Shown: positions 12,330 to 22,879 of the stretch, one piece after another | Numbering within the stretch: position 1 is the first letter of the stretch | Layout: each line of letters opens with the position of its first letter | Assembly: GCF_026914185.1 (NCBI RefSeq) | Contig: NC_070559.1 | Location: forward strand, 2,232,001-2,296,000 | Origin: Puccinia triticina | Lineage: Eukaryota; Basidiomycota; Pucciniomycetes; Pucciniales; Pucciniaceae | Length of the DNA: 64,000 nucleotides | Reading direction: 5' to 3' | Translations under genes and position numbers: made by a program | The notes under the pieces: model-generated | Told to the model about the DNA's origin: nothing | What the model saw: only the letters and a program-made list of their open reading frames with translations | Databases searched by the model: none

Positions 12330-13400
12330 CACTATGAATAGTACCCCGGCACACTGAATAGTGCCAAAGGCACTATGGGTAGTGCCCCGGCACACTCAAT
12401 AGTGCCAGAGGCACTATGAATAGTGCCTCTCTGGCACTATGAATAGTGCCTCTGGCACTATGAATAGTGCCTCTCTGGCACTATGAATAGTGCCTCTCTG
12501 GCACTATGAATAGTGCCTCTGGCACTATGAATAGTGCCTCTCTGGCACTATGAATAGTGCCTCTGGCACTATGAATAGTGCCTCTCTGGCACTATGAATA
12601 GTGCCTCTGGCACTATGAATAATGCCTCTCTGGCACTATGAATAGTGCCTCTCTGTCACTATTCATAGTGCCTCTGGCACTATGAATAGTGCCTCTCTGT
12701 CACTATTCATAGTGCCTCTGGCAATATGAATAGTGCCTCTGGCACTATGAATAGTGCCTCTCTGGCACTATGAATAGTGCCTCTGGCACTATGAATAATG
12801 CCTCTCTGGCACTATGAATAGTGCCTCTCTGTCACTATTCATAGTGCCTCTGGCACTATGAATAGTGCCTCTGGCACTATGAATAGTGCCTCTGGCACTA
12901 TGAATAGTGCCTCTGGCACTATGAATAGTGCCTCTGGCACTATGAATAGTGCCTCTGGCACTATGAATAGTGCCTCTGGCACTATGAATAGTGCCTCTGG
13001 CACTATGAATAGTGCCTCTGGCACTATGAATAGTGCCTCTGGCACTATGAATAGTGCCTCTGGCACTATGAATAGTGCCTCTGGCACTATGAATAGTGCC
13101 TCTGGCACTATGAATAGTGCCTCTGGCACTATGAATAGTGCCTCTGGCACTATGAATAGTGCCTCTGGCACTATGAATAGTGCCTCTGGCACTATGAATA
13201 GTGCCTCTGGCACTATGAATAGTGCCTCTGGCACTATGAATAGTGCCTCTGGCACTATGAATAGTGCCTCTGGCACTATGAATAGTGCCTCTGGCACTAT
13301 GAATAGTGCCTCTGGCACTATGAATAGTGCCTCTGGCACTATGAATAGTGCCTCTGGCACTATGAATAGTGCCTCTGGCACTATGAATAGTGCCCCGGCA
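12330..13400. repeat. Tandem array of 21-bp units containing an 18-bp near-palindrome
   Basis: The unit is GGCACTATGAATAGTGCC plus a TCT linker. The 18-bp core has 8-bp arms (GGCACTAT/ATAGTGCC) around a 2-base centre, so each copy can form a hairpin. From 12858 to 13400 about 26 units follow without interruption. Before that, copies alternate with longer linkers and some lie in the opposite orientation (GGCACTATTCATAGTGCC, for example near 12655 and 12833). The long open frames across the array (7-residue periodic peptides) are by-products of the 21-bp period and are not genes. Confidence 0.95.
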
Positions 13401-15480
13401 CACTGAATAGTGCCCCAGCACACTGAATAGTGCCAAAGGCGCTATGAATAGTGCCAAAGGCGCTATGAATAGTGCCACAGGCGCTATGAATAGTGCCAAA
13501 GGCGCTATGAATAGTGCCAAAGGCGCTATGAATAGTGCCACAGGCGCTATGAATAGTGCCAAAGGCGCTATGAATAGTGCCAAAGGCGCTATGAATAGTG
13601 CCCCGGCACACTGAATAGTGCCAAAGGCACTATGAATAGTGCCCTGGCACACTGAATAGTGCCCTGGCACACTGAATAGTGCCAAAGGCACTATGAATAG
13701 TGCCCTGGCACACTGAATAGTGCCAAAGGCACTATGAATAGTGCCCTGGCACACTGAATAGTGCCCTGGCACACTGAATAGTGCCCTGGCACACTGAATA
13801 GTGCCAAAGGCACTATGAATAGTGCCCTGGCACACTGAATAGTGCCAAAGGCACTATGAATAGTGCCAAAGGCACTATGAATAGTGCCCTGGCACACTGA
13901 ATAGTGCCAAAGGCACTATGAATAGTGCCCTGGCACACTGAATAGTGCCAAAGGCACTATGAATAGTGCCCTGGCACACTGAATAGTGCCAAAGGCACTA
14001 TGAATAGTGCCCTGGCACACTGAATAGTGCCAAAGGCACTATGAATAGTGCCCTGGCACACTGAATAGTGCCAAAGGCACTATGAATAGTGCCCTGGCAC
14101 ACTGAATAGTGCCAAAGGCACTATGAATAGTGCCCTGGCACACTGAATAGTGCCAAAGGCACTATGAATAGTGCCCTGGCACACTGAATAGTGCCAAAGG
14201 CACTATGAATAGTGCCCTGGCACACTGAATAGTGCCAAAGGCACTATGAATAGTGCCCTGGCACACTGAATAGTGCCAAAGGCACTATGAATAGTGCCCT
14301 GGCACACTGAATAGTGCCAAAGGCACTATGAATAGTGCCCTGGCACACTGAATAGTGCCAAAGGCACTATGAATAGTGCCCTGGCACACTGAATAGTGCC
14401 AAAGGCACTATGAATAGTGCCCTGGCACACTGAATAGTGCCAAAGGCACTATGAATAGTGCCCTGGCACACTGAATAGTGCCAAAGGCACTATGAATAGT
14501 GCCCTGGCACACTGAATAGTGCCAAAGGCACTATGAATAGTGCCCTGGCACACTGAATAGTGCCAAAGGCACTATGAATAGTGCCCTGGCACACTGAATA
14601 GTGCCAAAGGCACTATGAATAGTGCCCTGGCACACTGAATAGTGCCAAAGGCACTATGAATAGTGCCCTGGCACACTGAATAGTGCCAAAGGCACTATGA
14701 ATAGTGCCCTGGCACACTGAATAGTGCCAAAGGCACTATGAATAGTGCCCTGGCACACTGAATAGTGCCAAAGGCACTATGAATAGTGCCCTGGCACACT
14801 GAATAGTGCCAAAGGCACTATGAATAGTGCCCTGGCACACTGAATAGTGCCAAAGGCACTATGAATAGTGCCCTGGCACACTGAATAGTGCCAAAGGCAC
14901 TATGAATAGTGCCCTGGCACACTGAATAGTGCCAAAGGCACTATGAATAGTGCCCTGGCACACTGAATAGTGCCAAAGGCACTATGAATAGTGCCCTGGC
15001 ACACTGAATAGTGCCAAAGGCACTATGAATAGTGCCCTGGCACACTGAATAGTGCCTTTGGCACTATGAATAGTGCCCTGGCACACTGAATAGTGCCAAA
15101 GGCACTATGAATAGTGCCCCGTCACACTGAATAGTGCCAAAGGCACTATGAATAGTGCCCCGTCACACTGAATAGTGCCAAAGGCACTTTGAATAGTGCC
15201 CCGGCACACTGAATAGTGCCAAAGGCACTTTGAATAGTGCCCTGGCACACTGAATAGTGCCAAAGGCACTATGAATAGTGCCCCGGCACACTGAATAGTG
15301 CCCCGGTACACGTAATAGCTCCCTGGCACACTGAATAATGCCCCGGCAAACTGAATAGTGCCCCGGCACACTGAATAGTGCCGGAGCACTATTCAACTAC
15401 ACTTTTAATTGAATAGTGCCTCTGGCACTTGTAATAGTGCCCTGGCACACTGAATAGTGCCGGAGAACTATTCAACTACC
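13401..15480. repeat. Tandem array, mainly 41-bp compound units of the same hairpin family
   Basis: Here the hairpin unit alternates with a variant in which CACACTG replaces CACTATG, giving a 41-bp compound period. About 28 regular copies lie between 13870 and 15040. The ends (13400-13870 and 15040-15480) are irregular, with unit variants AAAGGCGCT, CCGTCACAC and others. The array decays into unique sequence after 15480. Confidence 0.92.
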
Positions 15481-15784
15481 ATTTTCATTTGTTTAAGGGT
15501 GCTAGTTGGCACAGCAATCTAGATGTGGCATGGGCCCTACTATCACCCTTCCCTCCTCCCCTTAAAATACAAGTTCCATAGCACAAACCCCCAGCACTGT
15601 ACACCAGGAAAAATCAATTGTCACCAGACATCCGGTGACACCAAACAACAATAGCTGTCACTTATTTCCAGCTCTGGCGCTACCACAACTAGGCTACAAT
15701 GGCCCCTTTTATTCCTACAGGGGGATGTCCATGCAGCCAACTGTGCAACTGGTGGGTAGCTCAATGGAATTAGGCTGATGTCAC

Positions 15785-16035
15785 CTCTAGTGTAGTGACA
15801 GTTTATCTTTCTTGGTGGTAATGAAGGTTAAGGGTTGAGAACAATGAGAAAGAAGAGAACAGGCAAGAACAGAGTTATCTGCAAAGAGAGAGATCAGAGT
15901 TGGAGTTTGGTGTTCAGCAAGTGGGACCTGATTGATCAACATGCTACTAGTGCCACATGTACACGTTACATGTATGAGCACATGCATAGACTAAACCAAT
16001 ACTCAATGTACTAGAGTTTAAACTAAACAGCCAAA
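15785..16035 (-). repeat. Diverged copia LTR fragment
   Basis: This segment shares order and wording with the LTR at 47840-48140, including the ends around ACATGTA..GCATAGACT and GAGTTTAAAC. The chance peptides also match (ADNSVL here, ADNSIL in the LTR). It is diverged and lacks clear ends. Best read as an old solo LTR of a relative of the copia element at 47478-53149. Confidence 0.45.
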
Positions 16036-16828
16036 TTGTTTTGCAAAATTTGACCACAACATACATCCTTGCTCTTGAACAATCTTGAGCCACAATCTGT
16101 GAAAAGCAGTGGCAGAGCAACCTCAAAAGTCTAGTGAATTTCAAAACCATACTATTTGAACCAGGATGGATTTTGTTGATATTACATTAATCACATCATA
16201 TATATGATTTGGTTGAAGCAAAAGACATAAGACAATGGCAGAAGATAGACAAGCTTCTGATGAGTCTAATTCTGAATGTAGTAATAGCTAGTAGAGGGAG
16301 ATTACACAAACATAGAGATTTGCAAAGACCTAGAAATTTGATGTTTGTCTCAGGCCAAAATTACCTGTAACTTGTAAGGCAAGTCCCTCCCCCTAGGAGG
16401 GATTTAGTTAAGTTAGCTCTGCTCCCCCCAAAGAAACCGCAGGGGCAAGTCAATCTCCCTAATTATTTGCTCATGTGCAAAGATCCATTTGCTTCATTCC
16501 TTGACAACATCAACACATCTATGGAAGTTAATAGTCCGCTGGAAACTACTCAGCCAAAAGACCACCACAGTAACCACATAATGTACCATACACAGTTGAC
16601 ATAAATTCTGATCCTCATTATTCATTTCCGTAGGAAGCAGAAGGGGGTCGAGGAGGCGGCGCGGGCAAGCAGGTTCTTGCGCGGATGTGTTTTTGGGTTT
16701 GTCAGAACGGTTGCCAGTTGGTCTTGGATGGGGGCCGAGGCGGGTAGAGGCACGGCCTGAGGGCGCAAGCGGACAGAGGGGCTGTAGCAAGAAGACTCGG
16801 CACACAACTCCTCGTCGGCTGACGCTGC

Positions 16829-18808
16829 CCAGCGCGCATTCCACCATCACTTGGGCCACCAAGTGGCCGGCAGGCGCCGCCGCGGGATCTTCTGTCTGGG
16901 CGTCCAGCGCGTGACCTCCACAGCCGTGTCCAAGATCTCGCGCAGCGTCGGAGATAGGTGTCTAGCCGGTGCGCGGCCTCGTTGGGCGTCTAGGGTTTGA
17001 TGACGTGCGGGGGGCAGCCGGGAAAACGGCGTTCCTGCACGGGCACCGCGTAGGGTCTTCCGAGGCTTCACAAGCCGAGTAGCTCAAGGGCATCGACCGG
17101 GGACTCCAGGTCTGGCTCCACGAGACGGGCGCCTGCGAAATCTGCAGACCACACAGATGGTCAGTGGCGATGGAGGGGGCTTCATCGATGGGGGCACTGA
17201 GCTTGAGGGATCTTGGCGAGCTTGAGAGTCGCACGGGGCACAGGATTGTCTTCCGCAGATACCGGATGGTTGAGTGCATGCTTAGGCGGATGGGTGTTCT
17301 CAAGCCGATTGCCTAGCGCGGTGCGGGGCGCAGGCGGCGCTTGTTGGAGCTGGCAAAGAGACCGACATAGTGTTGCCAGAGCGGGCCGTCGGCTCTGGAC
17401 TCGACAAGACACAGGCAGGCGTAAGGGCAGCCGCAGGGTTTTTTGGCGGCGGAAGAAGAGCAGCCGGGTGCGCGGGGTGGGAGGCGAGTCCGTCCGGATA
17501 GCCGTGCACGGCGGGAGACCGGGCGGGGCGAGAAGCTGGTTGGGGGTGGCTGGCAAGGTCGTTGGCGCGCAACCAGAGAAGCACGTTGTCGAAGCGCTCG
17601 GCGGCCGCGGCCAGCAGGAACCCCAGGGCACCCACTCAGGCTTTGCGGAGAAGCTGAGGCTCAGCGTGGAGTCGGACACGTGGAAGGGGTTGACGGCGAG
17701 CATCAGCCGCCTTGGCTTGCGATTGTCAAGTGAGATATGAGATGGAGGTGGTGGCGATGAGGAGAAGACAAGGAATTGCTCACGTGGAGGATGAATCTTG
17801 CGAGGCAAAGTTCAGAAGACTTGGCAAAAACCGAAGGGCCGGAAGAACCGGAAGAAGCCAACAATGGAGCGCGCAAGGTAGCCGCCTGTTTGGAATCCGG
17901 GCCGAGGCGTTCGGCCATTCGGGCGCTTCAAGTTCTTGCTTCAGCACCAGCTTTGATTTGAGCCTCAATTGAACAACAAATGAAGTCGTGTAGCTGCTTG
18001 TCCAATCAACAAATAAGAGAGCCCAAATATTGTATTAGCGGCGGGTGATTTGGTGGGATCCAGTGCAGATTCTAGAACACCTGCATGGGTCTTTGATTAT
18101 TGATAAAATATAAGAAAAATACTAGTCGAGCAAGCAAGCCGAGTCGTGTTGACCCGTTCAAGTTAGCTGGTGGATGATCATCTAAGAAACAAGTATCAAG
18201 TTCCTGTGCCCGTTTAGCAGGACTAATAGTCCCAGTTAGCAGATATGGAGACACAGACAATTCAAGGAGGGAGGCCCCGGTAATTCGAGTGTTTTGCCTT
18301 ATGTACCTGGTTTGATCCTACTCTGCAATTGCGTCGGGTCCTGTGACCGAGATTGCATCGGCGGAAATTGATGTTATATCAACCGGGAGCGGGTTTGCAT
18401 TGAGCGAAAGCGGAGTTGTGTCGCCCAAGGGCGAGGTTGCATCGTGCCATACTGTTGTAGTCTCGTCAACACCGATCCAAAAACGCCCCCTGCCGATTTT
18501 GAGTCAACTATTGCGTCGCTGATGGCCGATGCAATCTCGCCTTGGGCCGATGTTGAGTCGGAGGTAATTTGAGTGGGTATACAACTTGGTCGACATGACG
18601 TCAACCAAGGGTTGTGTCGGTGGGGTGCCCGGCGATGTTACATCGCCACCATCCCTTTTGAAATCGGACCACGGCGATGTAACATCTGCCATCGCCATTG
18701 TAACATCGCAAGACAGTTAAGTCGGATGCTTCCACCAATGTAACATCGGTTCAAAACATCTGATGTAAGCGCAGATGTAGCCAACCAATACAATCATATT
18801 GGCAGTGC
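16829..18808 (-). repeat. Right inverted arm of the 8.8-kb foldback element
   Basis: Inverted counterpart of 10011-11340, with roughly 80 percent identity by eye. It contains an additional segment (about 17525-18187) absent from the left arm. On the - strand the segment has coding-like pieces such as LAAAAERFDNVLLWLRAND and LDAYL-type repeats, again suggesting captured gene fragments without an intact frame. Confidence 0.65.
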
Positions 18809-19695
18809 AGTAGCTATCGGGCAGGAGGAAGACCCGTTTTGCCGGACCATGGGGCTCGGTTGTAATCCATGTTTATTTGAAGGATCACCCAACTTCATTA
18901 TGTACATAAATAATTACCTCCCTTCCTGGCGGAGGAGGTTCACCGTATTTTGTGTTTTGGTGGGCACCTGCGTGTACTTTTTGCAAACGGACATCCCCCC
19001 GACTCCTTGCACTTATCAGAACGTGGGTTACATCCCTCAGGACCGGCTAGATCTTTTCTAGCTGCCTGTTGGGCTTTCTTTCCCCTCTACATCCTTCCCC
19101 TTCCTTCATGAATTTTTTAAGGTTGACAAAACTGCCTAGTTTTGAGACTTGTCCTATACAATGCTGGAGCACTTCCGTCCAATCTGCAGCCCCTGCAGAT
19201 GCTGTTTCACAGCCGCAAAACCTAATTTTTTGCGGAGAAATGCAGCCCCAGAGTCTAGAGAGGTGGAGCTCTTACAAGATTTGGTTACAAGATGGACCTA
19301 TTAGAGTGTTTGAGCAACATCTTGTTTTCCAATCTGCAGGTATCAATGCTGATCATGCACACCTGTGTGCCTGGTACGACAAGATAAAACAGCGTAGTCC
19401 GCGAGGATTGCCTGTAGATCCTTTGGGCACACTTGTTTCAACATATGGTTTCTCTAGGTTTCTCTCCACTGCACATCCCAACATCTGGATTCTTCCCCTC
19501 AAGATCGGAACCTGCAGACACACATACATCCTTGCAGACCAATGATCACCTCCGCATCTCTGACATCAGATTGGTCCAGCTCTGCCGCAGAATTATGCGC
19601 TAGTTGCTGTGAGCTTGGTTTCCGAGCGCGACGGGTAGGCCATCTCATGTCTGTGGATCGGATGGCCTCGTGACCATCGGCTTCGGGTAGTAATG
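18809..19695. other. Unassigned interval with one modest open frame
   Basis: Between two inverted-repeat elements. A + strand frame of 158 codons (19069-19545) is open but shows no family resemblance and no clear intron or promoter context, so I do not call it a gene. The rest is without recognisable content. Confidence 0.25.
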
Positions 19696-20978
19696 CACCA
19701 GGAAAAAAAAATAGTCACTTGATGGCAAGTGACATGATGCAGCTTTGGTTTCTGCTCCAGAGCTACTCCAGCGCTGCTCCAAGTCTGCTCCACCAGCACT
19801 TGTAGAGCTTGCAGGACTGCACCAGAGCACTCAATGTGGCACAGTCAGCTGATCCTAATTTTTTCCCAGGAACAGCTGATGCTCATCATAAGCTGAGCAG
19901 TAGGCATTGACTGAGCCTGGGCCAAAGCTGAGCATTGGCTGAGCCTGGGCCACAGCTGAGCATTGGATATTCCAAGACTGAAACAAATCCAAGTGTCAGC
20001 TGGACCAAGAATATTCCAAATCTGAGCATCAGCTTAGCCAACAATGGTCCAAAGCTGAGCATCATCTTGGAAAAGGCTTGTGCAGAGCTTAGGATCAGCT
20101 GGGACAATATTGTTCCAAAGATTAACACCAGCTGGGCTAAAAATTTTCAAAAGCTGAGCATTGGCTGAGCCAATGCTGGTACAAAGCTGAGCATTGGCTG
20201 AGCCAAGGCTGTTCCAAAGCTGAGTATCAGATTTTTTGAGACTATTCAAAAGATTAATATCACCTGAGCCAAGGCTGTTCCACAGCTGAGCATCAGCTGA
20301 GCCAAGGCTGGTCCACAGCTGAGCATCAGCTGAGCATCAGCTGAGCCAAGGCTGTTCCACAGCTGAGCATCAGCTGAGCCAAGGCTGGTCCACAGCTGAG
20401 CATCAGCTGAGCCAAGGCTGGTCCACAGCTGAGCATCAGCTGAGCCAAGGCTGGTCCACAGCTGAGCATTGTCTTAGCCAAGGTTGGTCCACAGCTGAGC
20501 ATCAGCTGAGCCAAGGCTGGTCCACAGATGAGCATAAGCTGTTACAGGAGTGGTCAGACTCAGAATCTGAGCATTGGCTGGGCCGAGATTTATCCAAAGC
20601 TGAAAATCAGCTGAGCCAATACTGGTCCAAAGCTGAGCATTGGCTGGGCCAATGATAGTCCTAATCCGAGTCTAAGCTGAGCCATGACTGGAATAAAGCT
20701 GAAAATAAGCTGGGCCAGGACTGGTTCTGATCTGGGCAAAAAAGCTGAGCATGAGCTGGGCACCAAAGCTGAGCATAAGCTGGGAGCTAAAGCTGAGTAT
20801 CAGCTGACCAGAAATGGGTATCAGTGGTGCCCAGCAAAAATTGAGGATCTCCTGTGGAAATTCTTGAAGTGGTTAGATGGTGGGTAGCTGGTGGGTAGAT
20901 GATGGGTAGATGGTGGGTAGCCCGCTGGAGCTGGCATGATGTCACTTGTCATCAAGTGAATATTTTTTTTTCCTGGTG
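19696..20978. mobile_element. 1.3-kb inverted-repeat element filled with 33-bp repeats
   Basis: The left end at 19696 (CACCAGGAAAAAAAAATA, then a TCACTTGATGGCAAGTGA palindrome) is matched in reverse at 20933-20978, giving TIRs of about 46 bp. ATG flanks both sides (19693-19695 and 20979-20981), a possible 3-bp target duplication. The body is made of degenerate 33-bp repeats and has no transposase, so it is non-autonomous. Confidence 0.65.
19905..20790 (+). repeat. Degenerate 33-bp tandem repeat
   Basis: The unit is of the form GCTGAGCATCAGCTGAGCC followed by AAGGCTGGTCCACA. Copies at 20280-20530 are nearly identical; those at both edges are diverged (CATTGG for CATCAG). The period is a multiple of three, so 11-residue periodic open frames appear on the - strand; these are not genes. 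Confidence 0.9.
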
Positions 20979-21235
20979 ATGGGGCCACGGCCGGGGGAGA
21001 ATCATAACATAAATCATGGAAAGAATTTGGATGTCTGCGCAAATCTTCTCGAGCCGCTTATCTGCCACACTTACAGTTACCACTACACATACGCTGTTCT
21101 AGATGGGCGTACTCAGGAACCGGTGAGAAAAACACCGCAGACTTTCTGGGCACACAAACAAAAAATATTGGTGCAACGTTGTGTCCTCTTTAGGAGCTCT
21201 GTATGTAAACAGAAGTTGTAGACTGGGTGTCGGGG

Positions 21236-22241
21236 TCAGTTCATCTCGTCCATGATTTCAGCTAGTTTGGCTTCCCTACCAAAGTTTTCAACCAGCGTAA
21301 GAGTACAAGAAACGGAGAATTAGGTCATTAATTTTCATCACACGCATACACACTATTAAGAAGAAATTGCTTACTCTTTGGCAGTCAGCTCGAACTGGGG
21401 TTCTTTTTTCGTGTGAGATGCAGGCTCGGCATGACTCGGGATAGAGTGGGTGCCAATGTGAGGGGCAAAGCGTCGCTAGAGAATTGTCAGTTCCCATTTG
21501 CGCAGGGTCCCGTCTAAGCCCAAGCTGACAAGCCAGGGCTTGTGCATCTGGGAGTCAATCCAGATTCTCAAGCAGTTGACCTCATGCCAATGACGCTTGA
21601 GGGCGCCAAACCAGCCATTGGAGACTGTCTTCAATGTGGCCGAAGGCGCTGGTTTGTGCAGCGGACGGCTGGACGAGACGGCCTGTTCCTGATGCTCAAT
21701 AGCTTTGAGGTCGTAGATCCGGATATCTTCGTCCGCTTTGCCAGTGATCAACCAGTTCGGAACGGCCGTCTCAGCGTGGACTGTCTGGGCGAAGAACAGG
21801 GGGAGGCTGGGGACGCAGCGGACAAAGTAAGGCTGCTTGATGCAAAGGATGTTGACGATCCGCTGGGTGGACGAGGGCAGGAGGTCAAGGGCAGAATGGA
21901 GGACGGCGTTTTCAGCAGAGGCCGTCCAGAGTTGCGCACTGGTCTGGTGGTTGATTTTGTGCCGCAGATCACAGCCGATCTTGATGTCATTGATGCTCGT
22001 CTTGTGGGGCCAGAAGGTGGAGTCGATGGTGGCTTTGGCGGTCTGTATGTTCGAGGGGATGAGCCAGACTTTGAGGGCGCCCATTGAATTGGCAGAAACG
22101 AGCAGATGAGGCAAGGTGCCGCTCTTCCTGCTGAAGTACGTCTCTTCCTCTGTCGGACAGACGATCGGGTATGAGTTCAGAGAGTCAATCGGCCGGGTGT
22201 GTGATTTGAGGGTCCCGCAACACGCCATTGGAGGATAGATC
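21236..22241 (-). pseudogene. WD40-repeat protein gene, 3' part
   Basis: Exon 21375-22241 and a last exon 21236-21275, joined by GTAAGC...GGTAG in matching phase, give a C-terminal WD40 half. Landmarks: a strand beginning LKSHTRPIDSL; LLVSANSMGALKVW; TSINDIKIG followed by LWTASAENAVL; WLITGKADEDIRIYDL; LVSLGLDGTLRKWELT; and an acidic tail LTAKEEAKLAEIMDEMN. A TAG at 21476 falls just after KWELTIL in the same frame as the tail, so it is either a premature stop or the tail is no longer made. Near 22210 the frame DLSSNGVLRD and the frame LKSHTRP are offset by one base, consistent with an extra C in GACCCTC. The 5' part lies at 29778-30229, separated by a 7.5-kb element. The protein family beyond WD40 is not identified. 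Confidence 0.65.
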
Positions 22242-22879
22242 CACTACCAAGATGGATGAATTTGCGATGTCGTATATTGATCATTTTTTTTTTTTTATTA
22301 TTCCTCTTGATACCTTTGTCTGTTTTCCATGTCTCCTTGATACTATTCTATAATCTCTCTCCTTCTGCTTGTGTTAGCTTCAAGCCACAGGATTTTTTTT
22401 TTCTTTTGCCTGATAACATTCATAAATTTCTACATACACCACTCAATTCTTCCTGAAAAAAAGACTTTGCAAGTTTTAGGATTAATCCAGGGTAGCTGAG
22501 GGGTCTCAAATTTTTTTTCTTTTTTTTTTTTACTTCAACAATTGATACTATCAGAAGTCTCCAAATTGACTTTTTTTCAAAAGAGTAAAAACATTGACCC
22601 CTGACCTCTCTCATGATACCATCCTGCACACATTTTTAATTTGGTTGGTTGAACTGGCTCAAGATATTGCATATCATACTTGAAGTGCTACATGCATAGA
22701 AGGCCTTTTTGAAATTAGTTTACCATGGTTTAGCATATTTTTGTCAGGTTCTTTTTTTTATCTACTTTTGTTATCAACAACAGATTAATGAGGAATATTT
22801 CCACATAAAATTTCATCGGACAATTTTTCTGCATATAAAACCCAGAAATATTTTAAAATATAATTTATTTGGGGTTGCA

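Larger units (their letters stand above)
10011..18808. mobile_element. 8.8-kb foldback element with long inverted arms and internal satellite
   Basis: GCACTGCCAA at 10011-10020 is matched by its reverse complement at 18799-18808. The sequences inside both ends match in inverted orientation for 1.3 kb (left) and 2.0 kb (right). The centre is a 3.1-kb hairpin satellite with flanking unique DNA. No transposase is seen and no clear target-site duplication flanks the ends (cgtca on the left, agtag on the right). It is therefore a non-autonomous foldback-type element, or an inverted duplication that now looks like one. The stretches at 11341-12330 and 16036-16828 contain no gene I can support. Confidence 0.65.

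Noticed and set aside
12789..13897. Long open frames on both strands with 7-residue periodic peptides, up to 348 codons
   Set aside because: They follow from the 21-bp period of the satellite, occur in several frames at once and vanish where the period becomes 41 bp.
12330..15480. CRISPR-like array
   Set aside because: Units are head-to-tail with no unique spacers, in an intron-containing eukaryotic genome; this is a satellite.
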